Positions 8,146 to 16,800 of a DNA stretch of 64,000 nt are shown here, piece after piece. Numbering within the stretch: the stretch's first letter is position 1; the number at the start of each line of letters is the position of its first letter. The translations under genes were made by a program, and so were the position numbers. The notes under the pieces were generated by a model. It searched no databases, had not been told where the DNA came from, and saw only the letters and a list, made by a program, of their open reading frames with translations. Source of the DNA: Calothrix sp. PCC 7716 (GTDB taxonomy: Bacteria > Cyanobacteriota > Cyanobacteriia > Cyanobacteriales > Nostocaceae); the NCBI RefSeq assembly GCF_019977735.1, contig NZ_AP025018.1:4092001-4156000 (forward strand). The letters run 5' to 3'.

Positions 8146-8903
8146 TAATCAATAGTTTCCTTTGTAATATAAGTAACATTACGCTCGGTTTCAAATTGCT
8201 TCAATTCCTCCCAAAACTCCTTCTCTAAAGGCTCTGGTAGTATTAAGGCTTTGTCAATAAATTTATACAGGTTATGGATATCTTGCTCCTCTAGTCCTTT
8301 TTCATAAAGTCTATGAGTTAACTTGGTTTTCCAAATTTTTCGCTGTTGAGGCGCCTGTGAAGTTTCTAGAGCTTTTAGATGTGTCATAATGACAGTGGCA
8401 AAAAGGTCATTAGACTTTTCTAACTTTTTCCATCGCTCGTCAAACTTAAAATCTAAAAGTTTAAGGTTTGCAAAGCGAAATTTTAAAAAATTCCCGAAGG
8501 CTTCATCACCACGAGAAAATTGGTCAGGGCGCCAATTTTGATCTTCATCGCATAAAATCACTATAGTTAAAGGGTGTTGATCAAAATGATGAAAAATTCG
8601 ACCACTTTGAATAAACATCTTGCTCGGCAACTCTTCAAAGTATTCTCCTTGGACATGGAGATGTAACAATACCCACTCTTCTTCTGGTTGATTAACCCAA
8701 ACCCTAACTAACTTACTCGCATACTCCCCAGTAATTTCAAGCTCGCGGTTAAGTTGTTGAAAATCTCTATTTAAGAATTCATAAGGAAGCTCTAAATCGA
8801 GTCTTGTATCAAGCTCAGAGATGTACTTTATTACGTCGGGAAAACACGCTTCTATAATATCATTCCACGCACTTTCATAATTAATGCAGTCGTCTTTATT
8901 CAT
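8145..8903 (-). CDS. Rpn-family (PD-(D/E)XK) nuclease-like protein
   Basis: This 252-residue protein matches the cyanobacterial branch of the Rpn/transposase-like PD-(D/E)XK family, whose E. coli members are DNA endonucleases that promote RecA-independent recombination. The conserved pattern includes YEFLNRDFQQLNRELE, VLLHLHVQGEYFEELPSKMF (a likely active-site strand with the E of LHVQGE), VILCDEDQNWRPDQF and HLKALETS. The C-terminus is short and lacks the DUF4351 region visible in the related broken gene at 9975-10932. It ends against a heptamer array and is convergent with the glycosyltransferase. Activity is inferred from family only. Confidence 0.8.
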   Translation of the reverse strand: MNKDDCINYESAWNDIIEACFPDVIKYISELDTRLDLELPYEFLNRDFQQLNRELEITGEYASKLVRVWVNQPEEEWVLLHLHVQGEYFEELPSKMFIQSGRIFHHFDQHPLTIVILCDEDQNWRPDQFSRGDEAFGNFLKFRFANLKLLDFKFDERWKKLEKSNDLFATVIMTHLKALETSQAPQQRKIWKTKLTHRLYEKGLEEQDIHNLYKFIDKALILPEPLEKEFWEELKQFETERNVTYITKETID

Positions 8904-8934
8904 AAAACAAATTTACTATTGTTGAGAAACCGGG

Positions 8935-9000
8935 TTTCTATGTAAAATAGTCATTTATATTACAATATATCATAATAAACCCGGTTTCTTTAAGTAAACT
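8935..9000. repeat. second copy of the AAACCGGGTTTCT inverted repeat
   Basis: AGAAACCGGGTTT at 8935-8947 pairs with AAACCCGGTTTCT at 8987-8999. The copy sits between the divergent Rpn gene and the unknown gene starting at 9004, so both genes must use promoters in or next to the repeat. Confidence 0.75.
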
Positions 9001-9003
9001 TAT

Positions 9004-9915
9004 ATGAACTTAGATTACAATCAGATTTTGGTAGAATCTTCATGCATAACAACTCCTCCCTTCATACTAGATGAGATTTATAACTCATTAAAAGATATCC
9101 CTAGAGCTAAGAAAAATCAAATAATCGAAGCAATTGGCTTAAATCCTAATACAAATCTTAATACAATAAAAAGTATTTTTCAAAGATATGGGGGAATGGC
9201 AGACAAAATAATCCAGCACAACCCAGTTATACCCTTATTACAGCTATCAAAACCAGAAATCCTTAAAGAATGGATACTCGAAAGAAGCCATCCAATATTT
9301 TATAGTGTAAATACTTCGCTATTACTTCAAGAAATGGCGCTTTCTACTAAAAATAAAACAGTATACGCAAACCTAGCCAATTCTAAATATGTAGACGAAA
9401 AAATTATTAAAGCCATTGCCAAGCGCACAAATTTTTCAGCAAATATTGAGTACGAGGACGAAGAATTACGGTTAAGACAAGAACTAATCAAAAATCAACA
9501 TACTCCCGTGCGGACACTATTAAAAGTAGTGCAAGAAGGGGCGCACACTCCATTTCATGAAAACGCTTGGATTAATATTAACTCTTGTCGGCACAAAAAG
9601 CAAGAAGTCATTAATTTCTTCAAGGCATTGAAGACTCCTGAAAAAACCTGGGCAGAAAATTCAGTAGGAAAAGTAGAAGCTTTACTTGAAAAAGCGAAAC
9701 TTGAAGGCGCCCTTCGTGAAGGCAAAGAGGGATATCAAACTTTTAAATATGAACAATACAAAATTGAAGTATTGCCACTAGCTGGAATAAAAGTTTTATA
9801 TAACGACGCTTACCTCTACAAAAAACTTGTCTTTAACTACGACATACAATCACTCCAAGTATTTGTCAGCGTACCCAGCGACGATGAAATAAAATTTTGG
9901 AATAACGTATCGTAG
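9004..9915 (+). CDS. hypothetical protein with helical-repeat-like N-terminus
   Basis: This 303-residue protein is not recognised. The first 200 residues are rich in short helices with recurring hydrophobic-Asn/Pro patterns (LNPNTNLNTIKSIFQRYGG, HNPVIPLLQLSKPEIL, LANSKYVDEKIIKAIAKRTN), reminiscent of leucine-rich-variant or HEAT-like repeats that bind other proteins. Residues about 225-245 are Ala/Lys/Glu-rich (KVEALLEKAKLEGALREG). I see no signal peptide, membrane segment or catalytic motif. It lies between two Rpn-family genes, and its stop codon falls in a palindrome at 9911-9979. A partner role to the nucleases is only a guess from position. Confidence 0.7.
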   Translation: MNLDYNQILVESSCITTPPFILDEIYNSLKDIPRAKKNQIIEAIGLNPNTNLNTIKSIFQRYGGMADKIIQHNPVIPLLQLSKPEILKEWILERSHPIFYSVNTSLLLQEMALSTKNKTVYANLANSKYVDEKIIKAIAKRTNFSANIEYEDEELRLRQELIKNQHTPVRTLLKVVQEGAHTPFHENAWININSCRHKKQEVINFFKALKTPEKTWAENSVGKVEALLEKAKLEGALREGKEGYQTFKYEQYKIEVLPLAGIKVLYNDAYLYKKLVFNYDIQSLQVFVSVPSDDEIKFWNNVS

Positions 9916-9979
9916 GTTGGGTGTAACCCAACATTTCCGTTGAGTATGTTGGGTTACGCGGTGCTACAGTCAACCTACG
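9911..9979. repeat. nested palindromic repeat supplying stops to two convergent genes
   Basis: Outer arms CGTAGGTTG (9911-9919) and CAACCTACG (9971-9979) enclose inner arms GTAACCCAACAT (9923-9934) and ATGTTGGGTTAC (9946-9957). The TAG stop of the forward gene (9913-9915) and the TAG stop of the reverse Rpn gene (9975-9977) lie in opposite outer arms. The structure may act as a bidirectional terminator and is of the dispersed AACCCAACA type. Confidence 0.8.
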
Positions 9980-10932
9980 ATTGATTTTGCTTTAACCACC
10001 GAGATAAATCATCGGCGCCTGTAAAATCAAGTAAAGCTTCGCCAAGTGCTTCTATCTGAGCAAGTTCTAATGACTCAATTTGCTCGCGTACTATCGGTGA
10101 CAGTTGCCCTAAGCGCTTTTGCAGAAGTCGTAGAACCATTGATAGTTCTCCTTCTTGTTTGCCGAGATCAAAGCCAATACGTTCGCCAGTTGTCATGTAA
10201 GGCATACTACGCTCCTGTTCAAATTGCTTAAAATCTTCCCAAAACTCGTTTTCTAGTCCTTTTGGTAATATCATAACCCAGTCTATTAAACCTATATAGG
10301 TTACGAATATCTTGTTCCGAAAGCCCTTTCTCGTAAAGCCTACGAATAAGAGAAAACTTCCAGTATTTACGCTGTTCTGGATTTTTCTCTGTCTGTTGCG
10401 TTTTCAAATGAGCCATGACAACAGTAGCGAACACATTATCGCTTGCTTCTAGCTGTTTCCAACGCCTTTGATACTTTAAAAGCTTGGCAGTACCAAATTT
10501 GAAGTACTGAATTGTATCGTTATGAGTAAAAGCGTAAGTATTTGGATTCCAATCTTTATCAGAGTCACACAAAATGGCTAGGCTGACTGCTTGTATTTTA
10601 TAGCGGTCAAGGGTTCGGAAATTGTAGGTAAACATCCGAAGGGGAAATTCATCTTCTTTTTGTCCTTGAACTTCAACATGAATTAATAGCAACTTCTCTT
10701 GACCTGAGAGAGTACGAACTTTGACTAACTTATCAGCATATCTTTTTCCTTGCTTTGCAGACCTTAATATAGCCTGAAATTCTTTATCCAAAAACTCAAT
10801 GGGAGCTTGCCAATCAATATCTGATGCTGTATTAGGAAAGAAAAATTCTATGGCTTGTTGAAAATAAGCTTCTAGAATTTCTTTCCAAGGGGAATCGTAA
10901 TCCGCGCGTTTCTTCTTTTTGCTCATACACAT
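9975..10932 (-). pseudogene. frameshifted Rpn-family nuclease with DUF4351 C-terminus
   Basis: Two overlapping reverse-strand frames make one gene. The first (10932 down to 10228) carries the PD-(D/E)XK part (LLLIHVEVQGQKEDEFPLRM, LAILCDSDKDWNPN, MAHLKTQQTEKNPEQRKYW) and reads NLYRF followed by out-of-frame residues. The second (10274 down to 9975) continues with ILPKGLENEFWEDFKQFEQE and a DUF4351-like tail (LLQKRLGQLS...LLDFTGADDLSRWL). Dropping one base of the TT at 10286-10287 restores the continuous reading NLYRFIDWVMILPKG, which matches the intact relative at 8145-8903 (NLYKFIDKALILPEP). The gene is therefore interrupted by a one-base insertion, or there is a sequencing error. Confidence 0.85.
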
Positions 10933-11052
10933 TTATTGGTAGTGCAGATGTTCGGAGTTTATTATAATATTGGGCGCCAGGTATGGAAGTATGTTTATGT
11001 ATTGATTTATAAAGGGTTTTGAGTATTATTTTTTACATTGATGTTTGTATAT

Positions 11053-11082
11053 GGGACAGGCAGGATGCCTGTTCCACAAGAG
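11053..11082. repeat. dispersed palindromic repeat (ACAGGCAGGATGCCTGT type)
   Basis: ACAGGCAGGATGCCTGTTCC is an imperfect palindrome followed by ACAAGAG. It belongs to a family with further copies at 13300-13322, 23160-23197, 28766-28787, 57276-57295, 61750-61775 and 61793-61824. It sits upstream of the Thg1-like operon. Confidence 0.8.
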
Positions 11083-11194
11083 GTATAGTTATTGATCTGA
11101 TTGTGTCCTGTTAATTTTCAGAAAAATGTGATTTTTACCTGGTACAATAGTGTTACTTCGCAGGTAGTGTAAGTGATTGGTGAGGTAGAGAAGC

Positions 11195-12094
11195 ATGTCA
11201 CGTTATTGCTTAAAAACAATTAAATCTTTTGGATTTACTCAAAAAATGATTGACCAATATTTAGGTCAACCGATAATTGCTAGCAACCCTCACTACAAAT
11301 GCGCGGCGCCGATGAAGCTTTGGGAGCGTGACTTAGTAGATAAAGTACGAGAAGAGAAAAAAGACGAGTTAGAAACAAATTTGGTAAGACGTGCAAAAAC
11401 ATTAGAAGCAAAGAATAAAAGAAAATCTGCAAAGCGTTCTTTATTAGGGTTTTATCTGGAAAATTACAGTTATTCACTTAATGAATATGAAACATGTAGA
11501 TTAATTGAAATAGCATTTAAGACTGGAGCAATTTCCACGTCAGCATTTAAATCTGATGATTTGACCCTAAATTTAGTTGCTGGATATTTGGCTGATGACG
11601 AAGAAGCACGCATCCGGAAAGAATTTGCAGCTTCGGATAATGTTTATTCAATAGTTTATACTCAGGTTAGAAAAGCTTTAATAGCATCTGACATCGTGTT
11701 CCAATGTATTAGAAACGTACAAGCTATTATTGCAGATTGGGAACGCGAAGAACAAGAGAAAGCTGAAAAAGAAAAACTCGAACGCTTACGTACAAAACTT
11801 ATACAGCAGTCTTTCTTTGAGTACATACAACAAAATTTTGACACGTTTCTGCAAAATGCAAGCATTAATAAAAATGCGATTCAAGAGCCTGGTATTAATG
11901 CTTCTAAAAAGAAGAAAAGTAAACATGTAAAACGCAATGTTAATTATGTGTGGTCAAGGATTCAAACTTATGCCAAAAGCCAAAATTCTAATTTTGCTGA
12001 TACTCCTACCATTGCAAGTTGCGGTAAGTTTCACCAACGAATTGTAACATATATTAATACAGTTTTACAAGAAAAGCAGGCAATAATTAAATAG
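11195..12094 (+). CDS. unknown protein, first gene of the kinase/Thg1-like operon
   Basis: This 299-residue protein leads the three-gene operon and ends 6 bp before the kinase-like gene. The N-terminus has a pattern around residues 8-45 (TIKSFGFTQKMIDQYLGQP, then NPHYKCAAPMKLWERDLV) that I associate with a small conserved domain of unknown function seen at the start of various bacterial proteins. A charged helical stretch (EREEQEKAEKEKLERLR, about 185-201) and a lysine-rich patch (KKKKSKHVKRN, about 239-249) suggest nucleic-acid or RNP contact. There is no signal peptide or membrane segment. Its tight coupling to the two RNA-end-processing genes is the best hint to its job. Confidence 0.8.
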   Translation: MSRYCLKTIKSFGFTQKMIDQYLGQPIIASNPHYKCAAPMKLWERDLVDKVREEKKDELETNLVRRAKTLEAKNKRKSAKRSLLGFYLENYSYSLNEYETCRLIEIAFKTGAISTSAFKSDDLTLNLVAGYLADDEEARIRKEFAASDNVYSIVYTQVRKALIASDIVFQCIRNVQAIIADWEREEQEKAEKEKLERLRTKLIQQSFFEYIQQNFDTFLQNASINKNAIQEPGINASKKKKSKHVKRNVNYVWSRIQTYAKSQNSNFADTPTIASCGKFHQRIVTYINTVLQEKQAIIK

Positions 12095-12100
12095 GCAATT

Positions 12101-12550
12101 ATGGAGGCAATTATATTTATAGGACTTCAAGGCGCCGGAAAATCAACTTTTTATCGTACACGGTTGTTAAATACCCACATGCGTATTAATTTAGACATGC
12201 TTAAAACAAGACACAGAGAACAAATATTTCTCAAAGCTTGTTTAGAAGCAAAACAACCGTTCGTTATTGATAATACCAACCCAACGCTTGAAGAAAGAAG
12301 TCGTTATATATTGCCAGCCAAAGAAAATAAATTTAGAGTTATAGCTTATTATTTTGATTCTCATTTAGAAGAGTGTAAGCAAAGAAATAACCAGCGTACA
12401 GGAAAAGAAATCATTCCTCTTGTTGGAATACTAAGTACATATAAAAGGTTAGTTTTACCAACATGGGAAGAAGGATTTGATGCAATATACTCAATTAAAA
12501 CAGTTGATAATTACTCGTTTATAGTAAAGGAATGCTTCCGTGAAATTTGA
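12101..12550 (+). CDS. polynucleotide-kinase-like P-loop protein
   Basis: This 149-residue single-domain P-loop phosphotransferase resembles the kinase module of T4 Pnk and bacterial Pnkp. GLQGAGKSTFY is the Walker A loop at the N-terminus, followed by INLDMLKTRHRE, VIDNTNPTLEERSRYI (the DNTN motif of this group) and an Arg-rich lid (ECKQRNNQRTGKEIIPLVGI), then LPTWEEGFD near the end. It probably phosphorylates a 5'-OH on a polynucleotide or nucleoside. The length fits a stand-alone kinase domain. Its end overlaps the Thg1-like gene by 11 bp, implying translational coupling. The substrate is inferred, not shown. Confidence 0.88.
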   Translation: MEAIIFIGLQGAGKSTFYRTRLLNTHMRINLDMLKTRHREQIFLKACLEAKQPFVIDNTNPTLEERSRYILPAKENKFRVIAYYFDSHLEECKQRNNQRTGKEIIPLVGILSTYKRLVLPTWEEGFDAIYSIKTVDNYSFIVKECFREI

Positions 12551-13325
12551 TGAACTAGATACTAGAATGCGCGTTTTTGAAACCGCACATGACCACTGTG
12601 TTTTACCAGGTATTTATATAGTTGCTCGGTTAGATGGACGCAGTTTTACTCGGTTAACAAAGGAAGTACATAAATTTGAGGCGCCGTTCGACGAGAAAGT
12701 TCGCGATATGATGTTGGCAACGGTCGAGCATTTAATGAACTGCGGCATAGATATTATATACGGTTATACAGAAAGCGATGAAATCTCTTTATTATTTGCA
12801 TACGACGAAGTAAGCTTTGGACGCAAAACACGCAAGCTAAATTCAGTATTGGCAGGAGAAGCAAGCGCGCGGTTCTCATTGCTTTTAGGAGATATAGCTT
12901 GCTTTGATTGTCGCATATCACAACTACCTAATATTACCGAAGTCGTCAACTATTTTCGCTGGCGTAACGAAGACGCACATCGTAACGCACTCAACGCACA
13001 TTGCTATTGGTGCTTACGTCGTGATGGCAAAAGCGCAAGACTCGCAACCAGCATGATGAACGGGTTATCTGTTGCAGATAAAAACGAGCTTTTGTTTCAA
13101 CACGGAATAAACTTTAATAACCTTCCTAACTGGCAAAAACGAGGAGTAGGACTATATTGGGAAGAATATCAAAAACAAGGATATAACCCTAAAACTGGTG
13201 AAACAGTTACTGCAACCAGGCGCCGAATTAAACGAGATTTAGAATTACCCATGAGAGACGAATACAGTAACTTTATTACAAACTTATTAGATAATTGTAG
13301 CACAGGCATCTTGCCTGTGCCGTGA
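12540..13325 (+). CDS. Thg1-like 3'-5' nucleotidyltransferase
   Basis: This 261-residue protein belongs to the tRNA(His) guanylyltransferase superfamily. Bacterial Thg1-like proteins add nucleotides in the 3'-5' direction and can restore 5'-truncated tRNAs. The palm-domain metal ligands are visible in VARLDGRSFTRLTK (D of RLDG) and YGYTESDEISLLF (SDE). ACFDCRISQLPN and RWRNEDAHRNALNAHCYW are also family features. Start ATG 12540 lies inside the end of the kinase gene. The last residues (CSTGILPVP) are encoded by a dispersed palindrome at 13300-13322, so the natural tail has been replaced by repeat sequence. It probably works on 5' RNA ends together with the upstream kinase. Confidence 0.92.
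   Translation: MKFDELDTRMRVFETAHDHCVLPGIYIVARLDGRSFTRLTKEVHKFEAPFDEKVRDMMLATVEHLMNCGIDIIYGYTESDEISLLFAYDEVSFGRKTRKLNSVLAGEASARFSLLLGDIACFDCRISQLPNITEVVNYFRWRNEDAHRNALNAHCYWCLRRDGKSARLATSMMNGLSVADKNELLFQHGINFNNLPNWQKRGVGLYWEEYQKQGYNPKTGETVTATRRRIKRDLELPMRDEYSNFITNLLDNCSTGILPVP
13300..13322. repeat. dispersed palindrome inside the 3' end of the Thg1-like gene
   Basis: GCACAGGCATCTTGCCTGTGC is an almost perfect palindrome of the same family as 28766-28787. It encodes STGILPVP and sits just before the stop codon at 13323-13325. The hairpin may also end transcription of the operon. Confidence 0.85.
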
Positions 13326-13806
13326 GGTCGCTTTCTTTACCACAGACACTTCACAGATTGAGCTTGATTTTTTGTTACGGCGCCGATTAAGTGACTATAA
13401 TATAAATGCATTATATATAAAAGTAGTATATAAGGTTACATAATTTAATCTAATGTATAGTACTTTATTATTTTGCCGCTATAAAAAATTTAAAACTCCA
13501 ATTTTCCGTACTTAATCAAACTAATGATTTATTGACTTAGATATTGGAATAAGGTTTCAAGGTTAAAGTATTATTTTCTCTCGTTAAAGGCGAAAAAAGC
13601 GAAAAAGAAGCAAAATATACAAAATAAACGTGTTTTATCGTGCCAACTGACTTAGACTTTTCAGGAATATGCAGGCGCCTACTCTCAAATTTGTTTACAT
13701 TGTTTGAGATGATACTACAACATCAAAAAATTTGTTGAAACTGCTGATAATCGCAGCCATTTAATGGGAATACTTAACTTATAGAAGAGTATAAGTATAA
13801 GTTACT
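13326..13806. other. AT-rich intergenic region upstream of the hybrid kinase
   Basis: This 481-bp stretch separates the Thg1-like operon from the giant kinase. It contains two GGCGCC sites and several A/T tracts, but no ORF, RNA gene or clear terminator beyond the palindrome at the end of the previous gene. The promoter of the kinase presumably lies here, but I cannot point to it. Confidence 0.4.
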
Positions 13807-16800
13807 ATGACAAAATTATTAGATATAAAAGATAAAGTGATTGGCTATGACATTACAGAAAAAATCTACTCAGGTAGTAGAACCTTAGTTTATCGAGGTA
13901 TTAGAGAAAAAGATCGACAATCGGTCATCCTGAAACTAATGGCGACTGAATACCCTACGTTCAGTGAAATTACCCAGTTCCGCAATCAATACACCATCGC
14001 TAAAAGTCTCGATCTTTCTGGCATAGTCAAACCTTTGAGTATAGAAAATTATCGCAATGGCTATGCCCTAGTCATGGAAGACTTTGGTGGCATTTCCCTC
14101 GCAGATTGGCAACTGCAAGATCAGGGGATAGAGAATAATGCTATTTCTTTAAGTCAATTTTTTCCCATTGCCATTGAAATTATCTCTATTTTAGAGGGAC
14201 TGCACCGTTATCGGGTCATCCATAAAGACATTAAACCCGCCAATATTCTAATTAACCCTAGCACTGGTGAGGTAAAAATCATTGATTTTAGTCTTGCCAC
14301 CCTACTACCAAGGGAAATCCAATTTCTTACTAATCCTAACATTTTAGAAGGGACGCTCGCTTACATTTCCCCCGAACAAACGGGTAGGATGAATCGAGGT
14401 ATCGACTATCGCAGCGACTTTTATTCTTTGGGTGTCACCTTTTTTGAACTTCTGACAGGGCAATTACCCTTCACCGCGACTGACCCAATAGAATTAGTTT
14501 ATTCTCATATTGCCAAACAACCACTAAAAGCTAGCGATATCAACACCAATATTCCCCCGGTTTTGTCTGACATTGTTACCAAGTTGATGTCAAAAAATGC
14601 CGAAGACCGTTATCAAAGTACACATGGCTTAAAGTATGACTTGTCCATGTGCCGTGACCAATGGCAAACTGTGAACAAAACTAGGAACATTGGTGCCTTT
14701 GAGTTGGGAGTACGAGATGTATCAGACCGTTTCCTGATTCCTGAAAAACTTTATGGGCGCCAACATGAAGTTGAAACCCTACTTGCTGCTTTCGAGCGTG
14801 TAGCAGGTGGGACAACAGAAATGATGTTAGTTGCAGGTTTCTCTGGAATTGGTAAAACTGCCGTAGTCAACGAAGTCCATAAACCCATCGCGCGGCAGCG
14901 TAGTTACTTCATTAAAGGAAAATTCGACCAGTTCCAGCGTGATATTCCCTTATCCGCATTAGTACAAGCATTTCGGGATTTAATTGGGCAATTGCTCAGT
15001 GAAACTGATACTCAGATTCAACATTGGAAAACTAAAATTTTGTCGGCATTGGGAGAACAAGCGGCTGTAATTACCGATATTTTGCCCGAACTTGAACAGA
15101 TTATTGGTAAACAACCAGAAATTAGCGAACTTTCTGGCAGTGCTGCTCAAAATCGCTTTAATTTATTGTTTCAGAGATTTATTCAGGTTTTTACTACTAA
15201 AGAGCATCCTCTCGTTATCTTTATAGATGACTTACAATGGGCAGACGCAGCTTCTTTAAAACTCATCGAATTATTAATGAGTCAAACCAACGAAACTGCG
15301 GGGGGTTTGTTACTAATTGGTGCATACCGAGATAATGAAGTATCAAAAGCACATCCGCTTTCTTTAACACTACAAGAAATTGAGAAAGCGGGAGCAACCA
15401 TTAATAATATCACTTTAAAACCCCTAAATCAAAGTGAATTAAATAGTTTGATAGCTGATACCTTACGATGTGAAGAAACACTTGCTGTACCTCTTACACA
15501 AATAGTGTTTGCAAGAACCAATGGAAATCCCTTCTTTGCTACTCAACTACTTACTTCTTTATATCAAGATGGCATTATTAGATTTAGCTTTGATGTAGGA
15601 TTTTGGCAATATGATATTACTGAAATACGGACAATAGCTCTTACAGATAATGTAGTCGAGTTTATGGCAATACAATTAAAAAAATTGCCAGAACTTACTC
15701 AACAAGTTTTAATGCTGGCAGCTTGTATTGGTAACGAATTTGACTTACAAACTCTCGCTACAGTATATAAAAAATCTGTGGTAGATACTGCATCAGATAT
15801 ATGGAGAGCTTTACAAGAAGGGTTAGTTATACCTCAAACAAACGTTTACAAGTTATTTCAATATAATGATTGTCAGAAAGATAGTTTTGAAAATAAAGAC
15901 TCTAAAGAATTATCAGCAAGGAATTTGCAAACTCCTAAATACAAATTTATTCATGACCGGGTACAGCAAGCTGCCTATTCTCTGATCCCCGAAGACCAAC
16001 AAAAGGCAATTCACTTAGAAATTGGGTTATTACTGTTGAACAATACCCCAGTTGTACAGAGGGAAGAAAATATTTTTCAGATTGTTAATCATTGTAATAT
16101 TGCAATTGAATTAATCGGAGATAAAATTAAATATGATGAACTAGCCCAGATGAATTTGCTAGCTGGACGTAAGGCTTTAGCATCAACAGCTTATCCTGCT
16201 GCGTTGAAGTATTTAACTACAGGAATCAACCTACTTACTCCGAATAGTTGGGTTCAGGAATATGATTTATCTCTAGCTTTGTATGAAACAGCAGCAGAGG
16301 CAGCTTACTTGGCTGGCGAATTTGAGAAAATGGAAGGATTTGTTGAGGTAGTGCTAGCCCAGGCTAAAACATTACTCGAAAAAGTCAAAGTTTATGAAGT
16401 AAAAATTCAAGCTTACGGGGCCCAAAACAAAGCACTGGAAGCTGTTAATACTGCACTAGCTGTTCTAAGCTTATTAGGGGTGGAGTTTCCTGAAAATCCG
16501 AACCAGTCAGATGTACAGCTAGCAATGGCAGACATAGCATCAAATATGAATGGCAGGTGCATTGAGGACTTAATTGACCTTCCAGACATGACGGAAGCCA
16601 AATTACTGTCAGCGATGCTGATATTATCAAGTGTATCAGGTTTAGTATATCAGGCAGTTCCTCAACTTTTTCCACTGATTGTTTTTAAACAAATAAATTT
16701 ATCACTCACATATGGTAATACTGCATTGTCTGCCTTTGCTTATATTACTTATGGGCTAATTCTCTGTGGAGTGATAGGAGATATTGAGTCTGGTTATCAA

